Assembly (NCBI GenBank): GCA_902168185.1
Contig: CABHOV010000025.1
Span: 62,001-126,000, forward strand
Length of the DNA: 64,000 nucleotides
Source: an uncultured Bacteroides sp.
GTDB taxonomy: Bacteria; Bacteroidota; Bacteroidia; Cytophagales; Cyclobacteriaceae
Direction of reading: 5' to 3'
Made by a program: the position numbers and the translations under genes. The notes beneath the pieces were generated by a model that had not been told where the DNA came from, searched no databases, and saw nothing but the letters and a program-made list of their open reading frames with translations. Positions 35,618 through 44,833 of the stretch are shown in pieces (within the stretch, counting starts at the first letter, position 1; the number at the start of each line of letters is the position of its first letter).

Positions 35618-37292
35618 AGCCAACCAGCCTGTTGTGGTAATAATATAATGTATTGAAGTCTTTTGTGATTACGTTTCCTTCACGGTTAAGCAACAGCGGT
35701 CTCTTCAAATGAAATATACCTACGTTGTCGAGCCCATGACGGATAACTAAATCAATATTACCTTTCAGATGTGTAGCATGGTATACTTTACCTTCATCTT
35801 TTAATTTATAGATCTGCTTGCGAACGCGTTTACACGTTTCGCGAAATTCTTCATACGGGATAACTTGATCTTCTTCAGGAAGACGCAGCAGTCCGAACAA
35901 GTCAAGTTTAGGATGCTTCTTCTGCCATAATTCAAATGCCACAAAAGCAACCAGGTGACTTGCAAATACTCTGTTGATACGATGATACTCCGATACGATC
36001 TTCTGACTTAACATCCGGGTATATTCATCTTCCCGTTGTTTGTCAATCGTTATCTGTTCATTGCTGATAAAGTAGTCGCGCGTATCGATAACTCTTCCCT
36101 GCGGATCAAGGCTGTTGCCATTGTCATCTACATAGTTACCCATAACATCGAGCGCCTTACCAATGGAAACTGAAATGTTAGAACCTTTGGTAAAGAACTT
36201 GAACAGGAACTGAAGCAGTTGCCAGCTACCATATTTATCTTGTTCCGGCAAGTAACGATCTTGTCCTTTTACCGATAGATAATCATCAATTAAGTCTGGT
36301 GCCTCCAGTACGAAGTGATAATTCAGTGTAACCGGAACAACGAAGATCTTCCGTACTTCTTCATCTTTTGCTAAAGAATCAATGTATAGATTGCGTTGTG
36401 CCTCAACGGCCGAACTGAGTAATCCAAGCTTGAGTTGTTTTTCAAGAACTCCCGAACGCGAGCGTGTTCCCCCGGGGAAAAATAAACTATGCGCTCCCTT
36501 TTGTATAGCAAGCGTTGAATATAGCTTAAGTGTTTCGAGGTAAGGGAGATTCTTTTTTCTTCGGTCAACTTTATAGGCGCCAAGGCTATTCATAAAGTAA
36601 GCGAAGATCTTGATGTTGAAAAGATTCAGCCCGGCTCCATATATAAAGGCCGGTAATCCAAGCGAATGAATAACCCAACCGATGAGGATGGAGTCAAGAT
36701 TGCTAAAGTGCGTAGGCACCATGATCACCGTTCCCTTTGTGGCCAGTGTTCGCAGTTGCTTTACTTTGCCAACAATGTGAATCTTATCGCGCAGCGTATA
36801 GCGGTTCCTGAAAAAGGCACCGAATTTTTTTACACGTGCTCCATTTAATAAACGTGAGAACCAGAATTTTACAATCTCGCGAGTTACTTTATAGGAACTT
36901 GCGTTGAAGTTGCCTGCAATCTCATTCGCATAGCGGGAAACGATTCGATGCAAAATTTCCTCAGCTTTCGCCTGAGCTTCTTCGGGAGGTTTCGTATCGA
37001 GACCTACCATATCCTCTTTGATCGAGGCCCAAAAGCGTGGTTCATCTACCGGATCAACGCGCCAGCGATTCCGCTTCATGCGTTGTTGTTCGCGGTAAAC
37101 AGTAGTTTGAAGTTCGTCAATAAGTTGTTTTGTGGTAGGGCGTAATTCCTTTACACGTGCAATGGAATTATTGGCAACCTCTTCTATAAACTCCTTGCGG
37201 TTTTTACTCAATTGATAGACAGGCCAATCAGGTATACCATCCAGGATGGGCTTGTACTTCTTATTCTTATTTTTCTTCTCTACGACTTCCAT
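35595..37292 (-). CDS. Large glycerolipid acyltransferase (PlsB/PlsC superfamily)
   Basis: This 565-residue protein is probably a glycerol-3-phosphate or lysophosphatidate acyltransferase. The catalytic HX4D box is VPTHFSNLDSILIGW and the phosphate-binding block is LFFPGGTRSRSG, the GPAT-type form. Flanking helical regions make it much longer than PlsC (about 240 residues). It overlaps gpsA, whose product is glycerol-3-phosphate, which supports a role at the first acylation step. The open frame reaches a TTG at 37304; the ATG at 37292 (MEVVEKK) is chosen. Confidence 0.87.
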   Translation of the reverse strand: MEVVEKKNKNKKYKPILDGIPDWPVYQLSKNRKEFIEEVANNSIARVKELRPTTKQLIDELQTTVYREQQRMKRNRWRVDPVDEPRFWASIKEDMVGLDTKPPEEAQAKAEEILHRIVSRYANEIAGNFNASSYKVTREIVKFWFSRLLNGARVKKFGAFFRNRYTLRDKIHIVGKVKQLRTLATKGTVIMVPTHFSNLDSILIGWVIHSLGLPAFIYGAGLNLFNIKIFAYFMNSLGAYKVDRRKKNLPYLETLKLYSTLAIQKGAHSLFFPGGTRSRSGVLEKQLKLGLLSSAVEAQRNLYIDSLAKDEEVRKIFVVPVTLNYHFVLEAPDLIDDYLSVKGQDRYLPEQDKYGSWQLLQFLFKFFTKGSNISVSIGKALDVMGNYVDDNGNSLDPQGRVIDTRDYFISNEQITIDKQREDEYTRMLSQKIVSEYHRINRVFASHLVAFVAFELWQKKHPKLDLFGLLRLPEEDQVIPYEEFRETCKRVRKQIYKLKDEGKVYHATHLKGNIDLVIRHGLDNVGIFHLKRPLLLNREGNVITKDFNTLYYYHNRLVGYDLEKFI

Positions 37293-37360
37293 TCGGGGAC
37301 GCAAAATAGTGAAAAGTTGAACGTTATGGTTATTCGTTAAATCTTAAGGCCACACAACAG

Positions 37361-37603
37361 TTAACCTATCACATTCAACCTGTCGCGAAGGCTAGCCTCC
37401 ATTTCTTCAAACCGGATGAGGGTCTGGCGGATAAACTCTTCGTTGATCAAGGTGCGAAGATCAGCTTCGGCCGTAATATCATACTCGTTGATCTTAAAAG
37501 TTTGTTCCATAAGCCCTTGCTCAAATTTAATAAGGTAGCGGTTGTTCCAGGCAAAGAGGGTAATCTTACAATCCGGATGTGGGATTTCTCCAACTACGCG
37601 CAT
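37361..37603 (-). CDS. Small conserved Bacteroidota protein
   Basis: An 80-residue soluble protein with HPDCKITLFAWNNRYLIKFEQG near the N-terminus and a helical charged C-terminus. I recall similar small hypothetical proteins in other Bacteroidota, none with a function. The ATG at 37603 is preferred over an in-frame TTG at 37615. It lies 68 bases upstream of the acyltransferase on the same strand. Confidence 0.7.
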   Translation of the reverse strand: MRVVGEIPHPDCKITLFAWNNRYLIKFEQGLMEQTFKINEYDITAEADLRTLINEEFIRQTLIRFEEMEASLRDRLNVIG

Positions 37604-37746
37604 AGTGTTAATCAATAGTTTAAGCGCGTAAAGTTCAATGATTTGTATCGAAGGATCAAACCTTTTTTAGATATGACAGTAATCCACACAAAGCGTTTTG
37701 TGATAAATTAGGATAGTACTTATAAAAAAGTTTGGAAGCGTGATCG

Positions 37747-37917
37747 TCAGGATTCCTGAAAGGTAAGCTGTTCTTTTACAACGGTCAGTTCCTTTTCAAG
37801 ATTTCTGTACACTGAACTGTTGTGAAGTTGATCAAATTTCATTTGACGAATAAGGCGTTGAAGTTCCAGCTCGCGTTTTAGCAAGGAAGCCTTCAAGGCT
37901 TTAGGATCGGATTTCAT
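37747..37917 (-). CDS. Tiny coiled-coil protein
   Basis: A 56-codon frame starts at an ATG (37917) and ends TGA (37747). The product (MKSDPKALKASLLKRELELQ and onward) is almost entirely helical and charged with a heptad-like spacing of Leu, so it is probably a short coiled coil. It is on the same strand as the next small gene but 144 bases away. Not recognised. Codon use looks like the neighbours, and it fills an otherwise empty stretch, which supports a real gene. Confidence 0.55.
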   Translation of the reverse strand: MKSDPKALKASLLKRELELQRLIRQMKFDQLHNSSVYRNLEKELTVVKEQLTFQES

Positions 37918-38442
37918 GAAAGGTTAATAGGTTGGTTTGGTAGAGACGAAGATATTAGATTAAATCCAAGAGAGAAAATTCAGGGTATAATTTTTTTATG
38001 AATGTTCAAAAAATAACTTCCGATCAGCGGAAAGTAAAGCTGGTAAATACATTCCGGGGATCGTACAATGAGATGAATCAGGTATACATTATAAATTAAC
38101 TGCTTAAGTAATTCTTATAGTCAGGTATAAAACGTTGATGATGAAGTTTACTTTAATCCTTACCATATTCTGAATGGTTTGCTTAGAGAGACGAAATGAA
38201 GTGAGATATTCGCGGCGCCGTTATGAAAGCAAAGTGTTACGTTGTTTTGATTAAGGATCGGAAATAACTGACAGGAGGGGAGTGAAAAACCTGTTAAACT
38301 TTAAAAAACTGGTCCCGGGTTAAGAATAAAAGACGTTTCATACCGTTAAAGTAGTTGATCTTTCAAGTTCAATCGGAAGATTTTATATTGTAACTTATCG
38401 TATTCTTTTGATGTTGATCAACAGGACAATACATTTACATCC
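37918..38442. other. Gene-free stretch upstream of the CHU_C protein
   Basis: About 525 bases with no convincing gene. It holds only a 33-codon plus frame at 37998 and an 11-codon frame at 38138 that starts like a signal peptide (MMKFTLILTIF) but stops. Both are probably chance. The last 60 bases are AT-rich with TATATTG near 38384, a possible promoter for the large plus-strand gene that follows. No terminator or repeat was recognised. Confidence 0.4.
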
Positions 38443-41391
38443 ATGAAGGCGCCCCTTTTAACCCGAAGTATAGTACGAGGAATATTCCTGGTATTTTGTT
38501 TTATTTTGTCAGGCGTAACAGCATTTGCCACGCACCTACGCGCAGGAAATATCATTGTTAAGAGGATAGGAACCTGCGATGCAAGGAAATATAGTATAAC
38601 CGTTGTTGTTTATACGAATACCCTCAACACAAATGTTCTCTTTGGTGGCGACCAGGATTATCTGGATTTCGGTGATAAGAGTCCAAGAATATTGATTCCT
38701 GAGATTGGCCCCGGCCATCCCAACTATTCCGTGATCGATGCGCAGCGTGGTATTGCGCGTGCATTTTATACTGTTGAATGGACATACGGTGGTCCTGGCC
38801 GATATACAATCAGTTACGTTGAGCCTAACCGTAACGAAGGTGTTCTTAACATGGACAATTCGGTAAACACTACTTTTTATATAGAGACACAAATTGTTAT
38901 AGATCCTTTTTTGGGTTGCAGTACACCTGCTGATCTTACCATCCCTCCAATCGACAGAGCGTGCTCTGGTAAAGCTTTTTTTCATAACCCGGGTGCATTT
39001 GATCCGGATGGAAATGATAGTTTATCATATGAAATGGTTGTTCCATACAGAGACCGTAACGCAACTGTTTTAAACTATAGAGCTCCCAATGATCCTAAAT
39101 TTTATGTTGACTTCAATACCGGTAATGAAACCGATGATGGTCCTCCTACCTTTAATATAAATCCACTGGATGGCACGATCACTTGGGATGCGCCTGGGTT
39201 TGCGGGAGAATATAATATAGCGTTCATCGTCCGCGAGTGGCGAAAGGTACTTGGCAGATGGGTGGCAATGGGATATGTAAGGCGTGATATGCAGATCATC
39301 GTTGAAGATGATTGCAATAATCAGCGACCAGATCTTGAAGTGCCGGAAGATGTTTGTATTGAGGCCGGTAAAACACTGAAGGAAACTATCATTGGAACAG
39401 ATCCGGATATACCGCCAGACAAAGTTAAACTCGAAGCCGTCTCTCAGATTTTTGAATTTATACCTTCCGAGTCACCGGCTACAGTTTCACCTGATCCTGC
39501 TATATTTCAAAACTCACCCGGTAAACTGGAGTTTGAATGGCACACAACCTGTGAGCATATTCGTGAGCAGCCGTACCAGGTAGTATTCAAAGTTTCCGAT
39601 AGTCGAAGTAATGGTGTCTCGCTCGTCACCTATAAAACATGGCGTATCAAAGTTGTCGGGCCGGCACCAAAGTGGAATGACGCGACATTGGATATTAGTA
39701 AACGACAGGCGACTATAAAATGGGATCCATACTTCTGTGTTAATGCCGAGAAAATGCAGATATGGCGTAAAGTTGATAGTACTTCTTTCAGGCCGGATAC
39801 CTGCCAGACCGGCATGCCCGACTATTTGGGATATACCAACATTGCTACCATTGCAGCTAAAACTGCTTCCGGAGTTCAGGTAACACAGTATATCGATAAC
39901 AATGAAGGTAAAGGGCTTGCGCCGGGTGCTATGTATTGTTATAGACTTGTGGCTACATTCCCGCTTCCGGATGGAGGAGAAAGCTATGTATCAAAAGATA
40001 CTTGTGTCGGGCCGATTCCTGCCGATGTTCCCATTATTACGAATGTGAGTGTTGAAAAAACTGGTACTACAGATGGACAAATACGAGTCAGTTGGAAGCG
40101 ACCATTTGATGCCAATAAGACACTATATCCACCGCCTTATACTTATGAAGTATACAGGGCGATTGGGTATACGCGCGGTACAGACTCAACACTTGTCACT
40201 ACCCTAAGCGATACTACGTTCCTCGATCCTGGGCTGAATACCGAAGAGAGTATATATAATTATAGTATAGCAGCATATTCTCCAGGTTCGTCTCTGCCTA
40301 TTAAATTCGTGGGCACTTCAGATGTTGCCTCTGCTGTAAGGCTTGATACAAAATCACAGGTAGGACAAATTCAGTTGAACTGGACAGCCATCGTACCGTG
40401 GTCTAACCAGATACAAGATCATCCGAGGCATCTCATCTATAGAGGCCCTGAAGGTTCTACCGAGTCAGAGCTGGTTCTGATTGATAGTATAGATGCTACG
40501 ATCGATGGACTGCAGTATACAGATAAGGGACAATACAACAATACTCCACTGAACGAAGGAACAACATATTGCTATCGTGTAAAAACGCGTGGGGGATATG
40601 GTAACCCTGCTAAAATTCCGGAGCCGCTGGAAAACTTCTCGCAAATAATTTGTGTACAACCAGGAGATAGTATTCCTCCTTGCAAGCCTATTCTTACCGT
40701 TGACTTATTGGATTGCGAGGAATTCAAATCTCAGCAGAACTCATGTTTCGGAAGCACCTATAGCAATGTGCTGAACTGGAGCAATGATGCAGCTGCTGAA
40801 TGTCAATCAGATATCAGCAGTTACAGGATATATAGATCTGCTACACCTGGCGGTGAGAGTGTTTTCATTGCAGAAGTACCGGCTGTACAAACAACATATT
40901 CGGATACAAATCTTCCTTCCTTCGCGCGATGCTATACTATAGTGGCCGTTGACCGCTCCGGAAATGAAAGTGAACCAAGCGAGCCTGTATGTAATGACAA
41001 CTGTCCTTACTATGAATTACCCAACGTATTTACACCAAACGGTGATGGTAAGAACGATGTGTTTAGTGCCTTCAATATCCGTGATTACCTGGAGAGTTGT
41101 TCAAATCCGGAAGAGTGTGTGATACCTCAGAACCTTATAGAAAAATGCGCTCGCTTCGTAGAGAAAGTTAAGTTTAAAGTGTTTAACCGCTGGGGACAAG
41201 AAGTATATAGTTATGAGTCCGGCAGTGAGAATAGTATATTCATTGACTGGGATGGTAAAAATTCTAGTGGCGTAGAGCTATCACCAGCGGTTTACTACTA
41301 TGTAGCTGAAGTCACCTTTATTACACTTGACCCTGGAAGCAGTACGCAAACCTTTAAAGGATGGGTGCATTTGGTAGACGGTCAGCAATAA
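38443..41391 (+). CDS. Large secreted protein with FN3-like repeats and type B T9SS sorting domain
   Basis: This 982-residue protein has a signal peptide (about 1-28, ending TAFA). Beta-rich and fibronectin-III-like segments follow (for example AKTASGVQVTQYID, GQIRVSWKRPFDANK, VGQIQLNWTAIVPWS). The C-terminal CHU_C domain spans about 895-982: LPNVFTPNGDGKNDVFSAF, FKVFNRWGQEVYSYESG, WDGKNSSGVELSPAVYYYV. That domain directs export through the type IX system in gliding Bacteroidota. Cysteine pairs are frequent. It is probably a surface or adhesin-like protein; the ligand is unknown. GldC in the same window agrees with a working gliding/T9SS apparatus. Confidence 0.88.
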   Translation: MKAPLLTRSIVRGIFLVFCFILSGVTAFATHLRAGNIIVKRIGTCDARKYSITVVVYTNTLNTNVLFGGDQDYLDFGDKSPRILIPEIGPGHPNYSVIDAQRGIARAFYTVEWTYGGPGRYTISYVEPNRNEGVLNMDNSVNTTFYIETQIVIDPFLGCSTPADLTIPPIDRACSGKAFFHNPGAFDPDGNDSLSYEMVVPYRDRNATVLNYRAPNDPKFYVDFNTGNETDDGPPTFNINPLDGTITWDAPGFAGEYNIAFIVREWRKVLGRWVAMGYVRRDMQIIVEDDCNNQRPDLEVPEDVCIEAGKTLKETIIGTDPDIPPDKVKLEAVSQIFEFIPSESPATVSPDPAIFQNSPGKLEFEWHTTCEHIREQPYQVVFKVSDSRSNGVSLVTYKTWRIKVVGPAPKWNDATLDISKRQATIKWDPYFCVNAEKMQIWRKVDSTSFRPDTCQTGMPDYLGYTNIATIAAKTASGVQVTQYIDNNEGKGLAPGAMYCYRLVATFPLPDGGESYVSKDTCVGPIPADVPIITNVSVEKTGTTDGQIRVSWKRPFDANKTLYPPPYTYEVYRAIGYTRGTDSTLVTTLSDTTFLDPGLNTEESIYNYSIAAYSPGSSLPIKFVGTSDVASAVRLDTKSQVGQIQLNWTAIVPWSNQIQDHPRHLIYRGPEGSTESELVLIDSIDATIDGLQYTDKGQYNNTPLNEGTTYCYRVKTRGGYGNPAKIPEPLENFSQIICVQPGDSIPPCKPILTVDLLDCEEFKSQQNSCFGSTYSNVLNWSNDAAAECQSDISSYRIYRSATPGGESVFIAEVPAVQTTYSDTNLPSFARCYTIVAVDRSGNESEPSEPVCNDNCPYYELPNVFTPNGDGKNDVFSAFNIRDYLESCSNPEECVIPQNLIEKCARFVEKVKFKVFNRWGQEVYSYESGSENSIFIDWDGKNSSGVELSPAVYYYVAEVTFITLDPGSSTQTFKGWVHLVDGQQ

Positions 41392-41418
41392 GTAAAAGAT
41401 ATAATTGAATCCTTATAG

Positions 41419-41458
41419 CAGGCACGATAAACTTGAAAAATCAAGTGGATCGTGCCTG
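41419..41458 (+). terminator. Intrinsic terminator after the CHU_C protein
   Basis: A 10-bp outer stem (caggcacgat/atcgtgcctg) with an inner acttga/tcaagt stem and a short T-rich tail, 27 bases past the stop at 41391. Confidence 0.8.
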
Positions 41459-41542
41459 TTTCGATTTACAATGCTTCAGCCGTTGTAAGTCGTAATAATT
41501 ACCCGATTACAAGTACAGTCTTCACACATTTCAGCTTTTTAT

Positions 41543-41550
41543 TATTTTTG
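41543..41550 (+). promoter_or_regulatory. Bacteroidota -7 element upstream of fabD
   Basis: TATTTTTG matches TAnnTTTG perfectly and lies 32 bases before the fabD start. No clear TTG -33 box was found. Confidence 0.55.
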
Positions 41551-41582
41551 AGCGCGGATAGTTTATCCCTATCTGAAAATTT

Positions 41583-42455
41583 ATGAAGGCATATGTATTT
41601 CCAGGACAAGGTGCACAGTTCACCGGTATGGGTAAAGACCTGTATGAATCAAGCGCAAAGGCAAAAGAACTGTTTGATCAGGCAGATGATATCCTTGGCT
41701 TTAAACTGACCAAGATCATGTTTGAAGGAACCGCAGATGAGCAGAAGCAAACTAAAGTTACTCAACCCGCTATATTTCTACACTCAGTAGGCATTGCTTT
41801 GTCGAGCGATACTTTTCAGCCAGACATGGTTGCGGGGCATTCACTTGGTGAATTCTCCGCATTGGTTACCAATAAAACATTATCCTTTGAAGATGGCCTT
41901 CGTCTTGTTTCCAAGCGAGCATTGGCGATGCAACATGCCTGTGAGATTAATCCTTCTACCATGGCTGCAATCCTTGGCTTAGATGATAAAGTTGTTGAAG
42001 ATATATGTGCCTCTATCGAGGAGGTTGTGGTTGCAGCAAACTATAATTGCCCCGGACAACTCGTTATTTCCGGAACGATGAAAGGGATTGAAATCGCCTG
42101 TGAAAAACTGAAGGCTGCGGGAGCTAAACGTGCCTTGCCACTTCAGGTAGGAGGAGCATTTCACTCTCCGTTGATGGAGCCTGCACGTGAAGAACTTGCT
42201 GCGGCCATTGAAAGCACTTCCTTCAAGCAACCGATCTGCGCAGTATATCAAAACGTAAATGCACTACCGGCAACGGATATAGCAACGATTAAGAAAAACC
42301 TTATAGCACAATTGACAGCGCCTGTTCGCTGGACACAATCTGTGCAGAATATGGTAAAGGACGGTGGCAAAACATTTATAGAATGTGGCCCGGGAAAGGT
42401 ACTTCAGGGTCTTGTAAAAAAGATATCACCAGAAGCAGAGGTATCCAGTCTTTAA
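41583..42455 (+). CDS. fabD: Malonyl-CoA:ACP transacylase
   Basis: FabD loads malonate onto ACP for fatty-acid synthesis. The nucleophile is the Ser in AGHSLGEFSALV (about residue 89), the opening is FPGQGAQFTGMGKDLYE, and the second catalytic residue lies in GGAFHSPLMEPAREEL (His). Full length (290). Transcribed alone with a -7 element upstream and a terminator hairpin downstream. Confidence 0.96.
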   Translation: MKAYVFPGQGAQFTGMGKDLYESSAKAKELFDQADDILGFKLTKIMFEGTADEQKQTKVTQPAIFLHSVGIALSSDTFQPDMVAGHSLGEFSALVTNKTLSFEDGLRLVSKRALAMQHACEINPSTMAAILGLDDKVVEDICASIEEVVVAANYNCPGQLVISGTMKGIEIACEKLKAAGAKRALPLQVGGAFHSPLMEPAREELAAAIESTSFKQPICAVYQNVNALPATDIATIKKNLIAQLTAPVRWTQSVQNMVKDGGKTFIECGPGKVLQGLVKKISPEAEVSSL

Positions 42456-42466
42456 GTATATTTGAC

Positions 42467-42497
42467 AAGTGTGTGCATATATACTATGCACACACTT
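42467..42497. terminator. Bidirectional terminator between fabD and folK
   Basis: A 13-bp perfect stem (42467-42479 with 42485-42497) around a 5-base loop lies between convergent fabD and folK and overlaps the folK stop codon. Confidence 0.7.
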
Positions 42498-42978
42498 ATA
42501 CTTTCACAACAGCAAGCTGATCTTTACAGATTAATAAGAGCTCCCGAATCTCTTTTCGGGTGATGGGATGGATAACCTCCGGTGCAATTTCTGATAGCGG
42601 CACCAAGGTAAATCTCCGGTTTGTCATTTGAGGATGCGGTATTTTCAGACGTTCATGCTCAACAATAACATCTCCATAAAGAAGTATATCAATATCAATT
42701 ATTCGCGATCCCCAGACCTCTATCCGCGTTCTTCCCATATGCTCTTCGATCTGCAGCGTTGTTTGTAACAGTGTGTCAGGATCGAGGAGTGATTCAATCT
42801 CGATAACCTGGTTATAAAAATCCGGTTGATCACTCTTTCCCCAAGCAGCAGTTTGATAAATAGAAGAAGCTTTCACGATTCTTCCAGCCGTTTGCTGAAT
42901 AAGATTTCGGGAAGTTTCAAGGTTTTGAGCACGATCGCCCAGATTGCTTCCTAACAAAAGAAAAATACCGTTGTTCAT
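42496..42978 (-). CDS. folK: 2-amino-4-hydroxy-6-hydroxymethyldihydropteridine pyrophosphokinase
   Basis: FolK activates the pterin for folate synthesis by pyrophosphoryl transfer. The opening LLLGSNLGDRAQNLETSRNL, the YNQVIEIES segment, HMGRTRIEVWGSRIIDIDILLYGD and LKIPHPQMTNRRFTLVPL are all diagnostic. 160 residues is the usual length. Confidence 0.96.
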   Translation of the reverse strand: MNNGIFLLLGSNLGDRAQNLETSRNLIQQTAGRIVKASSIYQTAAWGKSDQPDFYNQVIEIESLLDPDTLLQTTLQIEEHMGRTRIEVWGSRIIDIDILLYGDVIVEHERLKIPHPQMTNRRFTLVPLSEIAPEVIHPITRKEIRELLLICKDQLAVVKV

Positions 42979-43027
42979 GTAATTGTGTACCCTGCAAACA
43001 TACTTTTTTATTCGGTTGGGTATTGCT

Positions 43028-43035
43028 TAATTTCG
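43028..43035 (+). promoter_or_regulatory. Possible -7 element upstream of sppA
   Basis: TAATTTCG (seven of eight matches to TAnnTTTG) lies 20 bases before the sppA start codon. Pattern evidence only. Confidence 0.35.
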
Positions 43036-43054
43036 AACCTTAAAGTCAACACGT

Positions 43055-44809
43055 ATGAATTTTTGGAAGAGCTTTTTTGCCGCTTTTTTAGCACTGATTC
43101 TTTTTACCGTCATTTCTTTTATTTTATTGATTGGCGTTATAGGAGGTATAACCGCTGAAGATGAAGTGATTGTAGCGGACAACTCGGTATTGCATTTGAA
43201 ATTGGATGCACAGATCACGGAGCTTCAAACTGAAAATCCGTTGGAGGGATTGCCTTTCTCAAGTGAAGGACCCAAGATCGGATTGCTGCAACTTAAAGAA
43301 GTAATCAAGCACGCAAAAGATGATGCGAGTATCAAAGGCATTTACCTGGAAGTAAGTTACCCGATGGCTGGCTTCTCGACTATTGAAGAAATCAGGCAGT
43401 CGTTACTCGATTTCCGCAAGAGCGGTAAATGGGTTATTGCCTATGATGAAGTGATGTCTGAAAGTGCATACTACCTCGCATCGGCTGCTGATAAGATATA
43501 CCTTAATCCAGAAGGTGAAGTTGAATTCAATGGTTTAACGATAGAAATATCTTTCTTCAAACGTCTCTTCGATAAACTTGAAATAAAACCACAGATCTTT
43601 AGAGTAGGTGAATTTAAAAGTGCTGTTGAACCATTTATACTCGAGAAGATGAGTCCCGAGAATAGACTGCAACTTACAGAGCTTGCTAACTCTATATATG
43701 GATTTACACTTCAACGCATTTCAGAATCCCGTAACATCCCGGTAGAAAAACTGAAAGAGATTTCAGATAAAATGCTTGTGCACAATGCAGCAGAAGCAAA
43801 ACAATTTGGATTGGTAGATGAGCTGCTCTACAAAGATCAACTGACAGAAAATCTGAAAGGTCGTTTGAATCTTTCTGAAAGTGATGATATAAAATTTATC
43901 AAGTATACTAAATATAGGAAGAGCTTCTCATCCTATAAAAGTTCTAAGAACGAGATTGCCGTTATCGTTGCAGATGGTACCATTATGCCAGGTAAAGCTG
44001 ATGACCAGCAACAAGTAATCGGAGCTGATACGTTTGTAGAGGAGATTCGTAAAGCACGTACCGATGATGATATCAAAGCGATTGTTATTCGAGTGAATTC
44101 TCCGGGAGGAGAGTTTCGTGCATCGGATATGATGTGGCGTGAGATACAACTCGCAAAGAAAGCAAAGCCAGTGATAGCTTCCATGGGCGACTACGCTGCA
44201 TCAGGGGGTTACTATATGGCGATGGGCTGTGATACCATCGTGGCACAACCTCATACGATCACAGGCTCCATCGGAATTTTTGGGATGATGTTCGACATGA
44301 GTGGATTCCTCGGTAATAAACTCGGTATTACATTTGACGAAGTAAAGACTGGAGAGTTTGGAGAAATGTATACTGTATCCAGACCGTTGACAGAAGCAGA
44401 AAAGAATTTCTGGCAGAAAAATCTGAATGATCACTATGATACATTTACCGGTAAAGCAGCAGAAGGCAGAGGTATATCTGTAGAAGAAATTAAAAAGGTA
44501 GCTTCTGGTCGTGTATGGTCAGGTGCACAGGCAACCGAACGGAAACTTGTTGATGTACTCGGAGGCTTTGATGATGCGGTGAGAATTGCCGCAGAAAAAG
44601 CAGGCGTTGCAGATGACTATAAAATCCGTTTCTATCCGAAGCACAAAGCTTTCCTCGAACAACTGATGACACAACTGGAAGAGAATGCGAAGACCGATGC
44701 AATCAAATCTGAATTGGGAGAATCCTATATCTGGTATCAGCAATTGAATAAGATTAAAAATTACCAGGGAACACAGGCGCGCATGCCGTTCGAAATTCAA
44801 CTTCATTAA
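43055..44809 (+). CDS. sppA: Signal peptide peptidase SppA (long form)
   Basis: This inner-membrane serine protease digests cleaved signal peptides. It has one N-terminal membrane helix (about 7-31) and two tandem S49 domains. The N-terminal half contains the general-base lysine region SESAYYLASAADKIYLNP. The C-terminal half contains the nucleophile in GDYAASGGYYMAMGCD and TGSIGIFG. At 584 residues it is the 67-kDa type. It is followed after 24 bases by bioB, so the two may be cotranscribed. Confidence 0.94.
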   Translation: MNFWKSFFAAFLALILFTVISFILLIGVIGGITAEDEVIVADNSVLHLKLDAQITELQTENPLEGLPFSSEGPKIGLLQLKEVIKHAKDDASIKGIYLEVSYPMAGFSTIEEIRQSLLDFRKSGKWVIAYDEVMSESAYYLASAADKIYLNPEGEVEFNGLTIEISFFKRLFDKLEIKPQIFRVGEFKSAVEPFILEKMSPENRLQLTELANSIYGFTLQRISESRNIPVEKLKEISDKMLVHNAAEAKQFGLVDELLYKDQLTENLKGRLNLSESDDIKFIKYTKYRKSFSSYKSSKNEIAVIVADGTIMPGKADDQQQVIGADTFVEEIRKARTDDDIKAIVIRVNSPGGEFRASDMMWREIQLAKKAKPVIASMGDYAASGGYYMAMGCDTIVAQPHTITGSIGIFGMMFDMSGFLGNKLGITFDEVKTGEFGEMYTVSRPLTEAEKNFWQKNLNDHYDTFTGKAAEGRGISVEEIKKVASGRVWSGAQATERKLVDVLGGFDDAVRIAAEKAGVADDYKIRFYPKHKAFLEQLMTQLEENAKTDAIKSELGESYIWYQQLNKIKNYQGTQARMPFEIQLH

Positions 44810-44833
44810 TCATTAACCTACTGAAATATATAC

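Noticed and set aside
37998-38099. 33-codon plus frame in the gap before the CHU_C gene
   Set aside because: No recognisable domain, no promoter element and no conservation evidence available.
38138-38173. MMKFTLILTIF signal-peptide-like start
   Set aside because: Stops after 11 codons; a chance hydrophobic run is likely.
38443-41391. Possible phage or tail-fibre origin for the large repeat protein
   Set aside because: The C-terminal type B T9SS sorting domain and absence of phage genes nearby fit a host surface protein.
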